A stretch of DNA of 6,809 nucleotides from ATZT02 sp046048135 (GTDB lineage: Bacteria > Actinomycetota > Actinomycetes > S36-B12 > UBA5976): positions 1 to 6,809 of the forward strand of contig JBJOGR010000015.1 in the NCBI GenBank assembly GCA_046048135.1. The letters are read 5' to 3'. Both the position numbers and the translations under genes were made by a program. This document shows, one piece after another, positions 6,788-6,809 of the stretch (position 1 is the first letter of the stretch; every line of letters starts with the position of its first letter). The notes below the pieces were generated by a model. That model saw nothing but the letters and a program-made list of their open reading frames with translations, was not told the origin of the DNA and made no database searches.

Positions 6788-6792
6788 TGATA

Positions 6793-6809
6793 TAGCCACT
6801 TTTGGGCTA
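6793..6809. repeat. Short inverted repeat at the window edge, 5' of dnaK
   Basis: TAGCC (6793-6797) and GGCTA (6805-6809) form a perfect 5-bp dyad with a 7-nt spacer. The right arm ends at the last base of the window, so the full arm length is unknown. The 7-nt spacer is that of a HAIR element, but the arm sequence does not match HAIR, and the spacer rules out CIRCE (9 nt). It may be an operator or chance. Confidence 0.3.

Larger units (their letters stand above)
6767..6809 (-). promoter_or_regulatory. dnaK leader with strong ribosome binding site (partial)
   Basis: These 43 nt precede dnaK and run to the window edge. AAAGGAG (6775-6781, minus strand) sits 8 nt before the ATG and decides the start. 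A TATATC sequence (6788-6793, read on the minus strand) could be a -10 box, but the matching -35 region would lie outside the window. No match to the HAIR consensus is visible here; the operon promoter and HspR operators are probably upstream of the window. Confidence 0.6.

Noticed and set aside
6767..6809. HAIR or CIRCE operator in the visible dnaK leader
   Set aside because: No stretch matches CTTGAGT-N7-ACTCAAG on both arms, and the only dyad has neither the CIRCE sequence nor its 9-nt spacer. The operator is more likely beyond the window.
1..6809. CRISPR array, tRNA or rRNA gene, insertion sequence, phage or defence genes
   Set aside because: No regularly spaced repeats, cloverleaf-like segments, transposase motifs or end repeats were seen; nearly the whole window is conserved chaperone coding sequence.

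Overview
This is an AT-rich bacterial window in which every confident gene lies on the minus strand, so it reads from right to left. Five genes form one tightly packed heat-shock cluster, dnaK-grpE-dnaJ-hspR-clpB. A MerR-type HspR repressor behind dnaK-grpE-dnaJ is an actinobacterial signature. DnaK also lacks the roughly 24-residue ATPase-domain insert of Gram-negative DnaK. The low GC and A/T-ending codons differ from classical high-GC actinobacteria and suggest a streamlined, low-GC lineage, such as the planktonic freshwater or marine groups. That lineage guess is inference; the window has no 16S gene or other marker.

Layout from transcription start to end: a 43-nt dnaK leader at the right edge (6767-6809) holds a strong ribosome binding site inside a short tandem repeat, plus a small inverted repeat cut off by the window edge. 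Then come dnaK (4931-6766), grpE (4365-4934, a 4-nt GTGA overlap with dnaK), dnaJ (3203-4339, TTG start), hspR (2844-3200, 2 nt after dnaJ) and clpB (263-2839, a GTG start 4 nt after hspR). An 82-nt intergenic stretch (181-262) carries two inverted repeats. The window ends inside the first 60 codons of a gene for a secreted protein (1-180).

The genes form one functional unit. DnaK, its co-chaperone DnaJ and its nucleotide exchange factor GrpE refold client proteins. ClpB threads aggregated chains and hands them to DnaK. HspR is the repressor expected to shut the operon off again, with DnaK as its known co-repressor in Streptomyces. The sites that HspR would use upstream of dnaK are probably just outside the window.

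Most of the window is conserved housekeeping. The points worth a second look are: (1) a palindrome at 183-215 whose core closely resembles the HspR operator (HAIR), 3 nt before the start codon of the truncated secreted-protein gene, with that gene's ribosome binding site in its arm; (2) a DnaJ zinc centre in which one of the eight cysteines is Asp; (3) clpB placed directly behind hspR with its ribosome binding site inside the last hspR codons.
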